Source: Sambucus nigra
Lineage: Eukaryota > Streptophyta > Magnoliopsida > Dipsacales > Adoxaceae
DNA: 64,000 bases
Assembly: GCA_949130495.1 (NCBI GenBank)
Contig: OX422218.1
Coordinates: 39,611,651 to 39,675,650 of the forward strand
Direction of reading: 5' to 3'
The first letter of the stretch is position 1, and each line of letters opens with the position of its first letter. Below are positions 11,364-22,602 of this stretch, piece by piece. Below the pieces are notes generated by a model. The model made no database searches and was not told the origin of the DNA. It saw only the letters and a program-made list of their open reading frames with translations. The translations under genes and the position numbers were made by a program.

Positions 11364-13024
11364 CCTCTCCTAGTGGCTCTTACAAGCGGTAAAGAAAAAA
11401 TAAATAACACTAAAATTTACAAGATATTATACGAGAAAAAGAAGACCTTAAATTATATTTAAGTGCCAATTTCTCCTCACGAGTTAAGGTCAAAAACTCC
11501 ACTTAATAATTCTTGATTCTTTCTTTTGAGAGTTATAGTCCACCAAGTCATCTTCAGTGTTGCCTAGGATATCGAATGAATTGCTATCTCGTCTTTGAAT
11601 ATGTATGTTTCTTCCTTTTTTAATAATCGAATCTTCAATAAAAGCCCTAGATTTGGCTGAATTAGGACTCAGGCTGAATTATGACTCAATCCTAAATCAA
11701 ATTTGGGGAGCTCGACTAATAAATTCAATCCATGACTGATTAAATTTGATATATCCTATAGAGCTGGCATTTCATCTTCAGAAATTGAATTATTATTCTC
11801 ACTATTGACACTATCACAATAATCCACTATTTTAGATGCCAATATAATTGATGATACCACGTCCACTATACGATCCGGTATCACCATTTTCCCCACGCTA
11901 CCTGATTTAGAGTTTATGCCATGTGCATTACTTATGGTATCATATTGAACAAGGCTTGTGTCAACCGGATTCTTGGGGGTATGCTCCATATTATTTGGTA
12001 AATCTTTAGAAGTCAACAAGTCAAATTGTTATGAGCCACATGTGGAGTTGAGGTGTAATTTAATCTAGCTAACTGTACGTGATTTTCCTGCTGAACAGGT
12101 GGATCCAAATTTTTTCCATTATTCACCACGTGTACAGTTGGAGCTTCTTGACTTAAGGATATATAGCCACCTGCATCATTAGCCCTAGCATCTAACCCAA
12201 AATTCTCTCAGGTAGAGATATGTTTGCCTACAAACTCTTTTTCCATCTTATTATTCAAGTGAGTTCCATTTTTTTTGAAAAAATGAAAATGTTTTTTCGT
12301 ACATTGGTTAGAAACTCTTTGAGGTTTCCCGGATCCATGATGGGATTTATGCTTGACATTTTTACAATTTGAAATTGTGTGTCCAACACTTCACCATAAT
12401 CACAAAAAGGTAGGGTATTCACAAAGGAAACTTTTATTGGAATTTTCTCATTTTCAACTTCAACCACCACAACAGTAGGAAGATTGAAAGAAAAATCACC
12501 TTCAATAAGAACCGCAAAATATAAACCATACTTTTGGTTAATTGTAGATGAGTCGTTTCGACTGGGGATTCCAATGCCGCGAGCAATTTCCAATAATAAT
12601 CCCTGGTGCAAAAAAACTACAGGTAAATCCAAAAATCGAACCCAAACATGGACATATGAGGAAACAAAAGATGAGGGGTTCAAGTTTGGACACCTATGAA
12701 AAATTTTAAAAAAAATAAATTTCTAATTTTAAGGGGTCAGGCATCCATTCCCTTGAAAGATCTTCTTGAGAATCAATGTAAATAGTATAATATCCTTTAC
12801 CTTTGGGAGTAAGCTTCAATGGATTTTGTGGCAGCCCTGTTTTTGAGGTAATTTTCGTCAACTCCTCTGTAGGTGGAACATGCTTGCTCTTCTCTAAAAT
12901 CAACCTTCCCAACAAGCTAGATTTAAAAGATCGAAGTGACTTCGTGTAGACATTTTCAGAGATCCTAATAACAGGAGTGTCGTGATGATAGTGGGGCTGA
13001 GGTAGATCGTGAAAGTAAGAAGAA
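11364..13024 (-). pseudogene. LINE-1 ORF1 remnant, copy 2
   Basis: On the minus strand, frames 13024-12900, 12915-12706, 12683-12255 and 12019-11756 together cover most of ORF1. The DUF4283 core (VHVWVRFLDLPVVFLHQ, IARGIGIPSRNDSS) is at 12680-12540. A frameshift destroys the zinc knuckle near 12390 (a base missing beside FCDYG). The C-terminal frame ends SEDEMPAL at 11756. The 3' side reaches 11364 with GTAAGAGCCACTAGGAGAGG but lacks the last ~50 bp of the LINE tail seen at 31818. It is visibly more diverged from copies 1 and 3 than those are from each other. Head-to-head with LINE-2 at 13024. Confidence 0.8.
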
Positions 13025-15940
13025 ATCTGTGAGGTTCCATGCGCGCCTGAGTGAGCCAGGCAATAGGTGGATTCGCGTGATGGGTCTTCCCCTGCACCTA
13101 TGGGGGGAAGGAGTTTTTAAAGCTGTTGGTGATAAATGTGGAGTCCTTGCAAGAGTTGACCATGTTATCTTAATAGGGGAGGAGTTGCGCTGGGCTAGAA
13201 TCCTCGTACATGGGATGGAGCTCCTCCCAACCAAAATAACCATCGCTAGTGGGGGCTGGGTGTTTGTTTTGACCATCTGTGAGAATGTTGAGTTATGTAT
13301 AAGTGGTGCAGTTGCAACTCAAATAGAGGAATGCACTTTGTTATCATTCGAGGTTCCTGATGCAGATGGGCAACTTCAAACGACATAAAATTCTAGAAAA
13401 GAGGTGAACTGTGTCGCCGTGGAGGTTCCTAAGTAGGTGACGACCTATGTAGCGGGTTGTGGTAAATGCGATGGAGGCAGGGAATTCGTACCTGGGCATG
13501 CTGAGCTGTATACTACGGACATTACGACTACGGCTTCGACAGTAACGCTCAAAACATGAATAGGAGGGGATCTCATTGGAGGCATCTTGGAGGAGAAACA
13601 AAAGGTCATCTGCGAGGGAATACTGCTGACCAGTAAACCGGAGATAGTGGTAGGGAATGGGAAGCTTGTGCCGATTACGGCGTCAGCTGGATGGAAAGCC
13701 GACGATAGTAGCATCCCCGCACAGGGATGGGAGCTTGAGACACTGTTGACCGATGGCGAGGACTCAACATGGAACAAAGCGGGCAGTCCCAGTTCAGACG
13801 CTGCACGCGTATGCAGGCCAGACTTGGAGTTGGGTCCAACAAAAATTGATTAGCGTGTAGGGTGTAAAGCATTTAATATAGTGAAAGACACTACAAAAGG
13901 GATAGAACTAGGTGTGAGTGGAACAGTTATTAATTTTATAGAAGGGACAAAAAAGGATGGAAGGGCACAGTGCCACATTGACAACACATGTGTGGAAAAA
14001 AATAGTTTATTTATGGAAAAAGGGTGGATTTCTGTAAAGGGTAATAAAGATCTCAATAATCAGTCTCTAGATGGTAGGGTAGAATTATTAAATAGCAGTA
14101 GTAGGGTATATGTCTCTACTCACATGCCACTTTCGGCTTATGCGGAATTGGAAAATGAGTGCCCGGGGGTTATTCCTGAAAGGGATGTACAAGTGGAAAA
14201 GTATTTAGTCAGTGGCGGATCTCGGGGGATCAAAACTAGGAAGAAATTATTTATTTCAGCCAGACAAAGGGTTAAACAAGTGGCAGTTAATGGGAGGATC
14301 CCTATTTCAGGTGTCAAAACTACGCATGCTGTCAATATGGGTGGATCTGTCAACTCAAACAAGGGGACAATGTGTGAGGATTATAAAGAATGTTGTTCTA
14401 ACAAACGTGGTGGTTTATTAAACAATTTGTGCAGCAATAGCGTGGGGACCATACCAAATTCCAAGCAAAAATATCATGTGTCACGGGGGCATTATGATGG
14501 AGGCAATAAAATCAGAGAGGGGATGTTTTCGTCTGAGAAGAGGGTTAAATTAGTAAATATTAATCTGAGGGGGGGGGGAGAAAATAAGGAAGGAGGGGAG
14601 TTAAGGAAAAGGCACGGGTCAGAGGTGTTCATGGAAAAAAATAAAGGGAAGCATGACGTTTATCTCGGATCGTCCTTGTTAAATCTCAAAAATATTAAGG
14701 CGTTTAGTAGTGTGGGAAAAAAAGGAATAAAAGACAAGGCAGTGGGGCAATGTTGTGAGGGGGAAAAAGCGATGGTGGTGGCTAGCGAAATGTCGACGGA
14801 GGATAGTAAAAAAGAGGATGCGTCTTTTCAGGAACTAAACGATTCGAGACTATGGGTAGAGTTAGAGATTCCAAACCAGGAAGAAATTATTAATACTAAT
14901 GAGGACGAAGGCTGGGACGAAGATCCGATGGGATGGAGGGAGGACTTATTAGGATCTTTTAGCAACGATGCGGGAATTGTTTTTAAGGGGTGCGAGATGG
15001 AGGGGGCCTTCCTTTCTGTGTGGGAGGCGACTTCAATGTGTTGCGATTCGGAACGGAAAGAAGCAACGGTGGTAGAATTGATCGATATATGAGAGATTTC
15101 TCTAATTTCATTAACGAGATGGAGCTAATGGACTTACCCCTAGAAGGGGGTTTGTTTACCAGGTCGAGCCTCAGGGATCTGCCGTCTTTATCTCGACTAT
15201 ACAGATTTCTTATATCTCTGGGTTAGGAGGAGCATTTTCCTGGTGTAATCCAGTCTTGTTTACCTAGGTTGACGTGGGATCATTGTCCTATTCTTCTTGA
15301 ATGTGGGGGATGGAGGCAAAGGAGGATTCCGTTTATATTTGAGAATATGTGGCTCAAGGAACCGAATTTTGAGGATAGAGTTAGAGATTGGTGGCTTAGA
15401 TATGAGGTGGAAGGGAACACTAGTTTCAGATTGGCTGTAAGGCTAAGTTTGATCAAAGAAGATTTAAGGAAGTGGAACAGAGAAGTGTTAGGTAATATTC
15501 AGGTGGTTATAACAAGTTTGATGAAGGAGATAAGAAGTCTTGATGAGAAAGAAGAGACATACGGGCTATCGGAAGAGGAGAGGAGAGTTAGAGAGACTAA
15601 AAAGGGGGAGTTAGGGAAGAGGTTAATTCAGGAAGAAATCAGTTGGCGACAAAAATCCAGGGTTCTATGCTTGAGGGAAGGAGACTCGAATACTAAGTTC
15701 TTTCACAAAGATGCAAATGCCCACCGACGCGGGAACTTTATAGGCAAAATTAAAGTGGGGGGAGAGGTGTTCGAAGATACCCTTTGTGTAATTGGAAAGT
15801 TAACTCAAGATTTTGGGATTTTATTACAAGGCAAAGGCATAGGCGTTATAATTACAAAGCGGTATTTTGACAAAATATTTGCAATGTCATTTATAAAAAC
15901 AGGTAGTGTTATCTTGAAAAAAGTAGCAGTGGTTTAAACA
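13025..15940 (+). pseudogene. LINE-2 remnant, copy 2 (longest copy)
   Basis: Plus strand. Frame 13029-13388 has the DUF4283 half (GLPLHLWGEGVFKAVGDKCG). A 403-residue frame at 13881-15092 is the rest of ORF1. Another frame at 14990-15226 is the second half of the endonuclease (VGGDFNVLRFGTERSNGG, DLPLEGGLFTRSSL). Then 15269-15937 encodes the region between endonuclease and reverse transcriptase ([62 protein letters not shown]). The endonuclease SDH motif is changed to WDH here, while copy 4 keeps SDH. The sequence stops being LINE-like just before the expected reverse transcriptase. Multiple stops make it non-functional. Confidence 0.85.
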
Positions 15941-17400
15941 ATAATATTAAAACGTTACTTTATTTAAATTGAATATCTAATGTTACATACTAAACGTGGT
16001 ATACTAGTTTGGTCTTAGCGGGGGCATACATGTAGAAATGACGGTAGATAAAGAGATGTATATCAAAGGAATCCCTATTGACGGTCCGAATGTAAGTTTG
16101 CACCAAGCTCTACTATAAAGTGTATGCACTAATTTTACAAATTGCCCCAACTCCAATGTTCCACCACAATACCTCAACGAGAGTTTATGCCTTCTGCAAC
16201 CATATTGTGTTGACCAGAATAAGATTAAAAACAAAGAATATAACACTTCTACTTAGATGAAACTAAAATCTATATGTTTTGAATGGTAATGTACACTACT
16301 CAAATAAGAATGATACGTGTTAAGTAAAATTAGTAAAATATGCTTTGGGCAAGGTCGTTTTGAGTAGGGCGTTAAAGTAAAAATAATTACTTGTCATGAA
16401 ACCAATAATAAAAACATATGAAATCAATGGTCATTATAAAAGTTCCAAATACATAAATACGCCTACAAAACCTCTAAAACAGGAAGAATGTGGGACTGTA
16501 ATGCATGTTGAAAAGTCGGTTAACCAACGTGCATCATCGTTTATATCGATTGGCCAAAAATTTCTTTGTAGCTGTCTGTCAGTGGGCCAATGTGCATCAT
16601 TTCTGTGTCGACTGGCCAGCTTGACTTTATGCATTGTGTCGGCTGACCGACGTGCAGCGTCATTTGGGATACTGTGCCTTTATAACCTAAATATAATATA
16701 CATACATGCAATCAAATAATTTATTAGACAAAATGCATATTGTTTTAAAAATGAAGTTCACACCTGTTTCAAAATATGCACTACAAATGTAACAATGTAC
16801 AAGGACTGCATTTTTGTTCCCCAACCGCCCCAATTTGGATTTTACATTCTATGGGAAGAAAAAGAAATCTATAAAAATAAGTTACTAAATAGTTTGGTCA
16901 CAAAAAATAAAATAATTACTCAAGTAAAAAACTGATGTTGGAAAAATTGAATCTATGGTCTGAAAATACCATGTACAAATCAATGTATAGAATAAGCATC
17001 ACGATGAAACCACGTTCTGCAGTATTAAAAAATTGAAATAAAATAGAGAAAACACACAACGTTACAAAAACCCAATTTTAAAATAGTAAAAAAGACTATC
17101 AGATTCCTAATTCCCCCATGTGTTTGTTATTCAGACCAACAAAAAAATTGTTCTACATTCTTGGGTTAATATTAGGAAAAATGACATTGTTTTTGTCAAC
17201 TACATAAAATTTTCCTTTTATGCTCAATATAAGTTTCATTTTACCATCTATTTATCATAATGTACAACGAAAAATAGATATTATTCAACACAAGAGAACC
17301 AACTAAAGACATTACAGCAATTTCTTATCCTATGAAATGAATTGTAATATTATGATATAATGCCATTACGAAATCTGTACAAATTATATGTAAAAAAAAC
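15941..17400. repeat. Repeat block T downstream of LINE-2
   Basis: Conserved with 43010-44512 and in part with 7191-7821. It begins where LINE-2 coding similarity ends. A minus-strand frame (16246-16004) stays open in both full copies (YGCRRHKLSLRY..GGTLELG, IGIPLIYISL), but I do not recognise it. Next come short imperfect repeats around 16510-16680 (TCGGCTGACCGACGTGCAGC). The rest is AT-rich. Homology between the units ends at AAAAAAACTTA, about 17400. It could be LINE 3' sequence, captured host sequence, or flanking DNA duplicated with the LINE. Confidence 0.6.
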
Positions 17401-17529
17401 TTAAATCATTGTTTTTTTTTACCATTTGAGTTCATCCATGCAACGTACATCAAATTGAAAAAAAATTATAAGCATTGAAAAGACTCTCCAACCTCGAAGA
17501 AATTGAAGATATTGGAATCTCTGATACCA
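17401..17529. other. Flank plus PBS-like site of inverted copia LTR
   Basis: AT-rich flank. At 17519-17529 the minus strand reads TGGTATCAGAG, an initiator-tRNA-Met primer-binding site directly after the LTR end. This is unexpected, because the other side of the same LTR carries a polypurine tract. Confidence 0.6.
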
Positions 17530-17807
17530 TAATAAGACACACACAGATTTAATGTGAATAAAGTAGCATGTGATAGAAAGAATAACTAGAAAGAAGTGTT
17601 TGTATTCTTGATCCCACGTTTACTGTTTAGATAGAGTTCCTTATATATACACATTAAGTTGCATTTGGTTTGAATAAGTCTATCCTACATTGGTGGAGAT
17701 AGTTATTGGCTGGGTTTGAATAAGTCTATCATACTTTGATGGAGATAGTTACATCTGTGAGCTGCACAGTGGACCAAGTCATATGTACATGTGATATTAT
17801 TCTAATA
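17530..17807 (-). mobile_element. Ty1-copia LTR, minus orientation
   Basis: A 278-bp LTR, near-identical in reverse complement to the one at 19419-19694. It starts TATTAGAATAATA and ends TCTTATTA, a non-canonical TA...TA terminus reported for some plant copia families. The minus strand shows a TATATAAGG promoter-like motif. It is flanked by a polypurine tract (TTGAGGGGGCG, 17808-17820) on the internal side and a PBS on the other side. Confidence 0.85.
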
Positions 17808-18224
17808 CGCCCCCTCAAGTTGAGGGTGAAGAGCAGTGAACTTTCAACTTGTCCCGTAAAAATTGAAAGCGCGTAGAAGGAAGGCCTTTTGTTAGAGCAT
17901 CAGCAATTTGATCATGGGTGGATATAAATTGAACCTGTAAATCATGTTTCGCCACTTTATCACGGACAAAATGAAAATCAATTTCAATATGCTTCATGCA
18001 TGCGTGGAAAACAGGATTTGCCGAGAGATAAGTGGCACAAATATTGTCACACAATAATATAGGCGGTTCGGGAAGAGAAACGTGTAATTCAGCGAGGAGA
18101 GATTGGACAGCATCAGCAAGGGCTTTGTACTCGGATTCGGTAGATGAACGTGCAACTGTGCGCTGTTTTCTGGAAGCCCATGAAATTAAATTGGAACCAA
18201 GGTAAATTGCATACCCACCAGTGG
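17808..18224 (-). pseudogene. Copia pol C-terminus (RNase H) fragment
   Basis: The minus strand encodes the end of a copia polyprotein. It contains [35 protein letters not shown], the typical [20 protein letters not shown] and HTKGLPS-like DALTKGLPS, ending just before the polypurine tract. The catalytic ESEYKAL stretch is readable. The fragment ends sharply at about 18225, where gag sequence begins in the opposite orientation, so reverse transcriptase is missing. Part of the scrambled copia at 17530-20175. Confidence 0.85.
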
Positions 18225-19418
18225 ATCCTTGATAAAAAAGATGAACCTGTTTCCGTTTATCTCACTCGAGCAAAACAATATGCTGATGAATTAGCAGCTG
18301 TTGGGCGAGCCCTTAATGTTGCTAACTTTAATATCTTTGTGTTTCGAGGACTTCGACCTGAATTTAAAGACCTCGTAACTACACTCTCCGCTCGTCCCGA
18401 ACCTGTTACCTATAATGAACTTCATGGACTCCTTCTTAGCCATGAATTTTTGCATAAAGAATCCTTTGCAAAAGTCTCCATTACCACCTCTCAATCTACT
18501 GATACAAATTTCCCCACCCCTACTGCTCATTACTCGCATAGTGGTGATAGTCAGTCCTTCCACAAAACCTCTCGTGGTGGCAACCGCAACTATCGTGGTG
18601 GTGCACGCAGCCATCGTGGTGGCCGCGGTGGCCGGCACGAACATTACTCCTCTCCTACTTTCTCCCATGATTATCATCGTCGGTCTCCTGCCAAATGCCA
18701 AATCTGTTACAGCCCAACTCACAACGCAACCACATGTGCCCAACGATACACTCCACCAACTCAATCACCAACATCTCATTTCACCACCTACAACCAGTTA
18801 CCACCACTACTACCCACCCCCTCATCAACTGAACATCACCAATGGTTTCCTGACACAGGCGCAACTCATCATGTGACTCCGGATATTACAAATCTCAGTT
18901 ATTCTGACACATATCATCGCAACGATCAACTCCATGTTGGTAGTGGTAAAGGTTTACATATCTCTCATACGGTTTCCTCTACATTACACACCTCACGTGC
19001 TTATTTTCTTCTTTCTAATATTTTACATGTTCCTTCCATTTCCAAATCTTTAATTTCAGTGCAAAAATTTACTCAAGACAATAATGTTTATTTTGAATTT
19101 CACCCGACTCATTTTTGTGTCAAGGATCGAACAACGCATCGCACACTCCATTCCGGCCTGAGTAAAGATGGACTATATTCGTTCTCTCCAGCATCAAGTA
19201 CTTCCTCAACTTCTCCTTCAGTTGCATTTACCACCAAAACTGATTCCAACGGGTGGCATCGTCGTCTGGGACATCCCCATCAATGCACTCTCAGTGAAAT
19301 AATTCGCTCAAATAAATTGCCATGCAGCTCATCTATTTCTAGTTCATTTTGTAACGCTTGTCCGATGGAAAAGTCATCTCGACTCCCATTAAAGCCCACT
19401 CAGACTTGTACTCAAAAT
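18225..19418 (+). pseudogene. Copia gag C-terminal half, protease and integrase N-terminus
   Basis: One open frame (ending at 19424) encodes, in order, the second half of a UBN2-type gag ([40 protein letters not shown]), an RG-rich segment, a CX2CX4HX4C zinc knuckle (CQICYSPTHNATTC), the aspartic protease motif FPDTGATHHV and the GAG-pre-integrase zinc site (WHRRLGHPH ... CNAC). It is truncated within integrase (SSRLPLKPTQT) and runs straight into an LTR. The gag start is not upstream but downstream at 19709. Protein motifs look well preserved, so the rearrangement is not very old. Confidence 0.88.
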
Positions 19419-19694
19419 TATTAGAATAATAGCACATGTACATATGACTTGGTCCACTGTGCAGCTCACAGATGTAACTATCTCCATCAAAGTAGGATAG
19501 ACTTATTCAAACCCAGCCAATAACTATCTCCACCAAAGTAGGATAGACTTATTCAAACCAAATGCAACTTAATGTGTATATATAAGGAACTCTATGTAAA
19601 CAGTAAACGTGGGATCAAGAATACAAACACTTCTTTCTAGTTATTCTTTCTATCACCTGCTACTTTATTCACATTAAATATGTGTGTGTCTTAT
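19419..19694 (+). mobile_element. Ty1-copia LTR, plus orientation
   Basis: A 276-bp LTR with TATTAG...TTATTA termini and a TATATATAAGG core. It is followed immediately by the PBS TGGTATCAGAGC at 19695-19706, as a 5' LTR should be. Its left side abuts truncated integrase rather than host DNA or a polypurine tract. Confidence 0.88.
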
Positions 19695-19708
19695 TATGGT
19701 ATCAGAGC

Positions 19709-20142
19709 CAATGGCAAATTCTTCTTCCACTTCCAATCTCAATACATCACAAAATTCTCTCCATACTCCTGTTAACACTCTAAACAATTCTCAGCATATA
19801 ATTTCCATCAAGCTCAACAACGGAAATTATCTCTACTGGCAAACGCAAATGACGCCTTATTTAAGGGGTCAAAGACTTATGAAATATGTTGACGGCACTT
19901 ACCCGTGTGCCCCATCAAAAATCACTATTGCAGGATCAACCGAACTGCAAGAAAATCCTAACCATCTATCTTGGATCGATCAAGATCAATTGCTCCTGAG
20001 CACACTAATATCTTCACTAAGCCCAGAAGTCATGCATCTAGCGGTTGGATGTCACACATCAAAAGACTTGTGGTGCACTCTTCGAGAAGCCTCGGCATCG
20101 CCATCAAACACCAGGATACTCAGCATTCACAATCTCCTCCAT
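19709..20142 (+). pseudogene. Copia gag N-terminal half
   Basis: It starts at ATG 19709, three bases after the PBS. The frame contains the copia gag N-terminal motifs ISIKLNNGNYLYWQTQMTPY, LSWIDQDQLLLSTLISSLSP and HTSKDLWCTL. It breaks at LSIHNLLH, the point at which the other gag half at 18225 takes up. Thus gag is split and the two halves are in swapped order. Confidence 0.88.
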
Positions 20143-20175
20143 GACCAAGTCATATGTACATGTGCTATTATTCTA
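20143..20175 (-). mobile_element. 33-bp inverted LTR end
   Basis: Reverse complement of the first ~36 bases of the copia LTR (GACCAAGTCATATGTACATG ... TATTATTCTA). It closes the scrambled element on the right, and the last three LTR bases are missing. Confidence 0.75.
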
Positions 20176-20579
20176 GAGACCAACAATGAATTTCAAAATC
20201 CAATACCTCAATTTGTATTTCTAAATCTGCAAGAAACAAAAACCGATTGCCCAAATCGTTTCTAAATTCATTTTGGGATAAACCGATCAAGTGTGTGTAT
20301 GTCTGAGAGAGAGAGAGAGAGAGGGAGAGAGAGAGAGCATGGCGACAACAATTGGAGGATGACAGTAATCAGGGGGAGATTTTGATCTCGTGAGAATGAT
20401 GAGTGTGCAGTGTTATTTTGGATGAAAGGTGCGGCTGTGATTTTGGTATTTTAGGTTTTAGAGAGAAAACAATTTGTGATTGGGGGAAAGACTTGCGTGG
20501 GCCTAAAATTTTTGGAGGAAAAAAACGTCACACATGTTAGAGTTAGCAGAATGCATTTAGAATTCTATTAAAAACGATC
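20176..20579. other. Unassigned segment with GA microsatellite
   Basis: Contains an interrupted (GA)n tract at about 20307-20338. No gene was recognised. A short frame continuing from gag ends at 20265. Confidence 0.5.
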
Positions 20580-20797
20580 ATAATATATATAATTATAGAT
20601 GATTGTTATATTTAAAGTGTCATATAAATTAATTATAATAAGTATATAATGACACTTTATAAAAAAATATCATGTAATCAATATTATATAAAAAAATATC
20701 ATGTAATCAATATTATTATACTTTTAATGCCTTTTTTTATTAAACTGTCTTAAAGTCATTTTTAACAGTGTAAAAAAAACGGACTTTTCTTGTAGTG
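20580..20797. mobile_element. CACTA right end fragment
   Basis: The edge at 20781-20797 is GGACTTTTCTTGTAGTG, whose reverse complement begins CACTACAAGAAAAGTCC, a canonical CACTA terminus. Inward lie AT-rich direct repeats (AAAAAATATCATGTAATCAA twice near 20670-20715). The left terminus is not identified. The edge abuts block F. Confidence 0.6.
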
Positions 20798-20998
20798 AAA
20801 TAACCAATCATTTTTTTTTATAAAGTCTCCGAAGCCTTGTACACTTCGGATTTATTTTTCCTTTTCTTATAATGTCATATGAATAATATATATAATCTTT
20901 TGTTCGATAAATAATATAAATTGGGCCAGAGAGAACACCATGAAAGTCAGCTGGTTCGTGGAAAAATGTGAACTTTAAAATCCAATGTTAAATCCATT
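20798..20998. repeat. Block F, ghost copy of knottin downstream region
   Basis: Similar to 26058-26255, which lies about 600 bp downstream of the knottin stop (TTTATAAAGTCTCCGAAG, AATATAAATTGGGCCAGAGA, AAAATGTGAACTTTAAAATC). In the 26-kb copy block D follows directly. Here D resumes only at 22838. Confidence 0.7.
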
Positions 20999-21308
20999 TA
21001 ATAATTGACTACTACAAGTGTAATGCATTTATGAGTGGAGGATCCCAACATAGAACGCCTCACTTCCTCAACCACTAACTTAAGTTATATGTAGAACAAA
21101 AGATGACTAAGTTTAATCCTTGGGAGACGTAAATAAAAAGATGACACGGTAATTGTACATAAAACCATGAAATATCCCTTCACAACAAACTAAATGTTAA
21201 ATGTATTTAATTAACAATTGTTCAATTCAGGTGGATAAACATTGGGAGAGAGAAAATTTCTTGGCGGATATCATGAGTTTACATGTATCAGTATATATAT
21301 GTGGATGT

Positions 21309-21330
21309 GGGGGGGGGGGGGGGGGGGGGG
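21309..21330. repeat. Poly-G run of about 22
   Basis: An uninterrupted G run followed by GTGTGGCTGTGGGTGTGTG. Such a run could form a G-quadruplex and is also prone to sequencing error. Confidence 0.85.
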
Positions 21331-22410
21331 TGTGGCTGTGGGTGTGTGTGTGTCAATATATGTAAGTATGCTTGTATGTATGTATGTGAGTGAATCGCCT
21401 TTGTGGCTCTTAAAGTATATGAATTATTTTTATTAAGCCGACAAGTTTTTTTTTGTGTCAAATAAGCCCCTAAAGTTTATATATGGTGTTAGCTTGTCCC
21501 TCCCATCTATTTTGAACGTTAACTTTAATGGAATTTAGAGGTAAAAGTTGTATTTTCGGTTAATAATAACTAGGAAATAGTTTAAGTAGTTAAAAAACAA
21601 CCTAAATATTTATAAAAAAAATATCTCCGTATTAAAAATAATAAATTTTAACATATTTATTTATAGATAATATTTGTGAAGAAAAAATTCTATGTCAAAA
21701 AATTCTATTTTTTTAGGACAATTGTTATATACACGAAAGGTCGATTTGATTCATAAGTCTTTCGTGGAATGATAAAATTTCAATGTCAAATCCTATAATT
21801 TTTCAATGAGTGTTGTTTGATAACACTAATTTTTAGATTGACAAAAGTGAGAGGTTTGTTACAATTAATAGCAAAAGTGACAATTGAAAACAAACTGATA
21901 TACAGACAATAATTTTTAACAAAAAAAAAATCATTTTTAACGAAAAAAATATATTACAAAAAAGGATTCTAAAGAACAATTCTGAAAAAAAAAACTTACA
22001 ATAGAAATAATAGTTCTTAACAATAGAAAAGTTTCAAAAACGTTTTGACAAAAATAAAAATCTAGTTTAACGAGTTAAAAAATTTAAAAATAAAAGGCAT
22101 TTTTGGCAAAAACAAGTCAATTTCTTAGTGAAAAAACGTTTTTCACAAAAACTAGTTTTCAGAGAAAAACAATTAAGAGAATACAGTTTTAGAAAACTAT
22201 TGACACAATTATAGAGCAAAAGGGAAACAATTTCAATAGGAAAAAAATTGTTTAGCAAAAAAATAAATTTTAGCAAAAAAAAAATAGCTTTGACAGAAGT
22301 AAAACATGTTTAACGAAATATCGTTTTTTTGTGAAAAAATAGGCGAAGAAAAACAAGTTTAAAAAAAAAAATCATTCGGACGGTGAATTTGTCGGAAAAC
22401 TTTTCCATCC

Positions 22411-22602
22411 TATATAAGGGGAAAAAGTTTGATGTTTAGACATCAAACTTTAGATGTCTTGGAGATGTGATTGTCAATGCTGTTGGCGCGGATCCGCATT
22501 TCTTATGAAAATAAGTCCGCGCCAGCGGCATTTACCAATCACATCTCCAAGATATCAAACTTTTGATATCTCAGTGACATCAAACTTTTTTTAGTATATA
22601 AG
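22411..22602. mobile_element. MITE-like hairpin with TATATAAG direct repeats (unit A)
   Basis: The element 22419-22594 (176 bp) is flanked by TATATAAG at 22411-22418 and 22595-22602. Terminal inverted repeats GGGAAAAAGTTTGATGT and ACATCAAACTTTTTTT flank arms of about 75 bp (TTGGAGATGTGATTG ... CAATCACATCTCCAA, GGCGCGGA ... TCCGCGCC) around a short loop. An 8-9 bp TSD and GGGAAAAA ends fit Mutator- or hAT-type MITEs. The ends resemble those of the 1.8-kb foldback at 27848. A transcript would form a strong stem-loop. Confidence 0.7.

Noticed and set aside
18291..18764. 157-residue minus frame and 153-residue plus frame over copia gag
   Set aside because: They are shadow frames; the 18144-19424 frame contains the zinc knuckle, protease and integrase motifs.
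22067..22276. Lys/Phe-rich frames in A-rich tracts (also 56031-56240)
   Set aside because: Low-complexity translation with no initiation context or similarity to a family.
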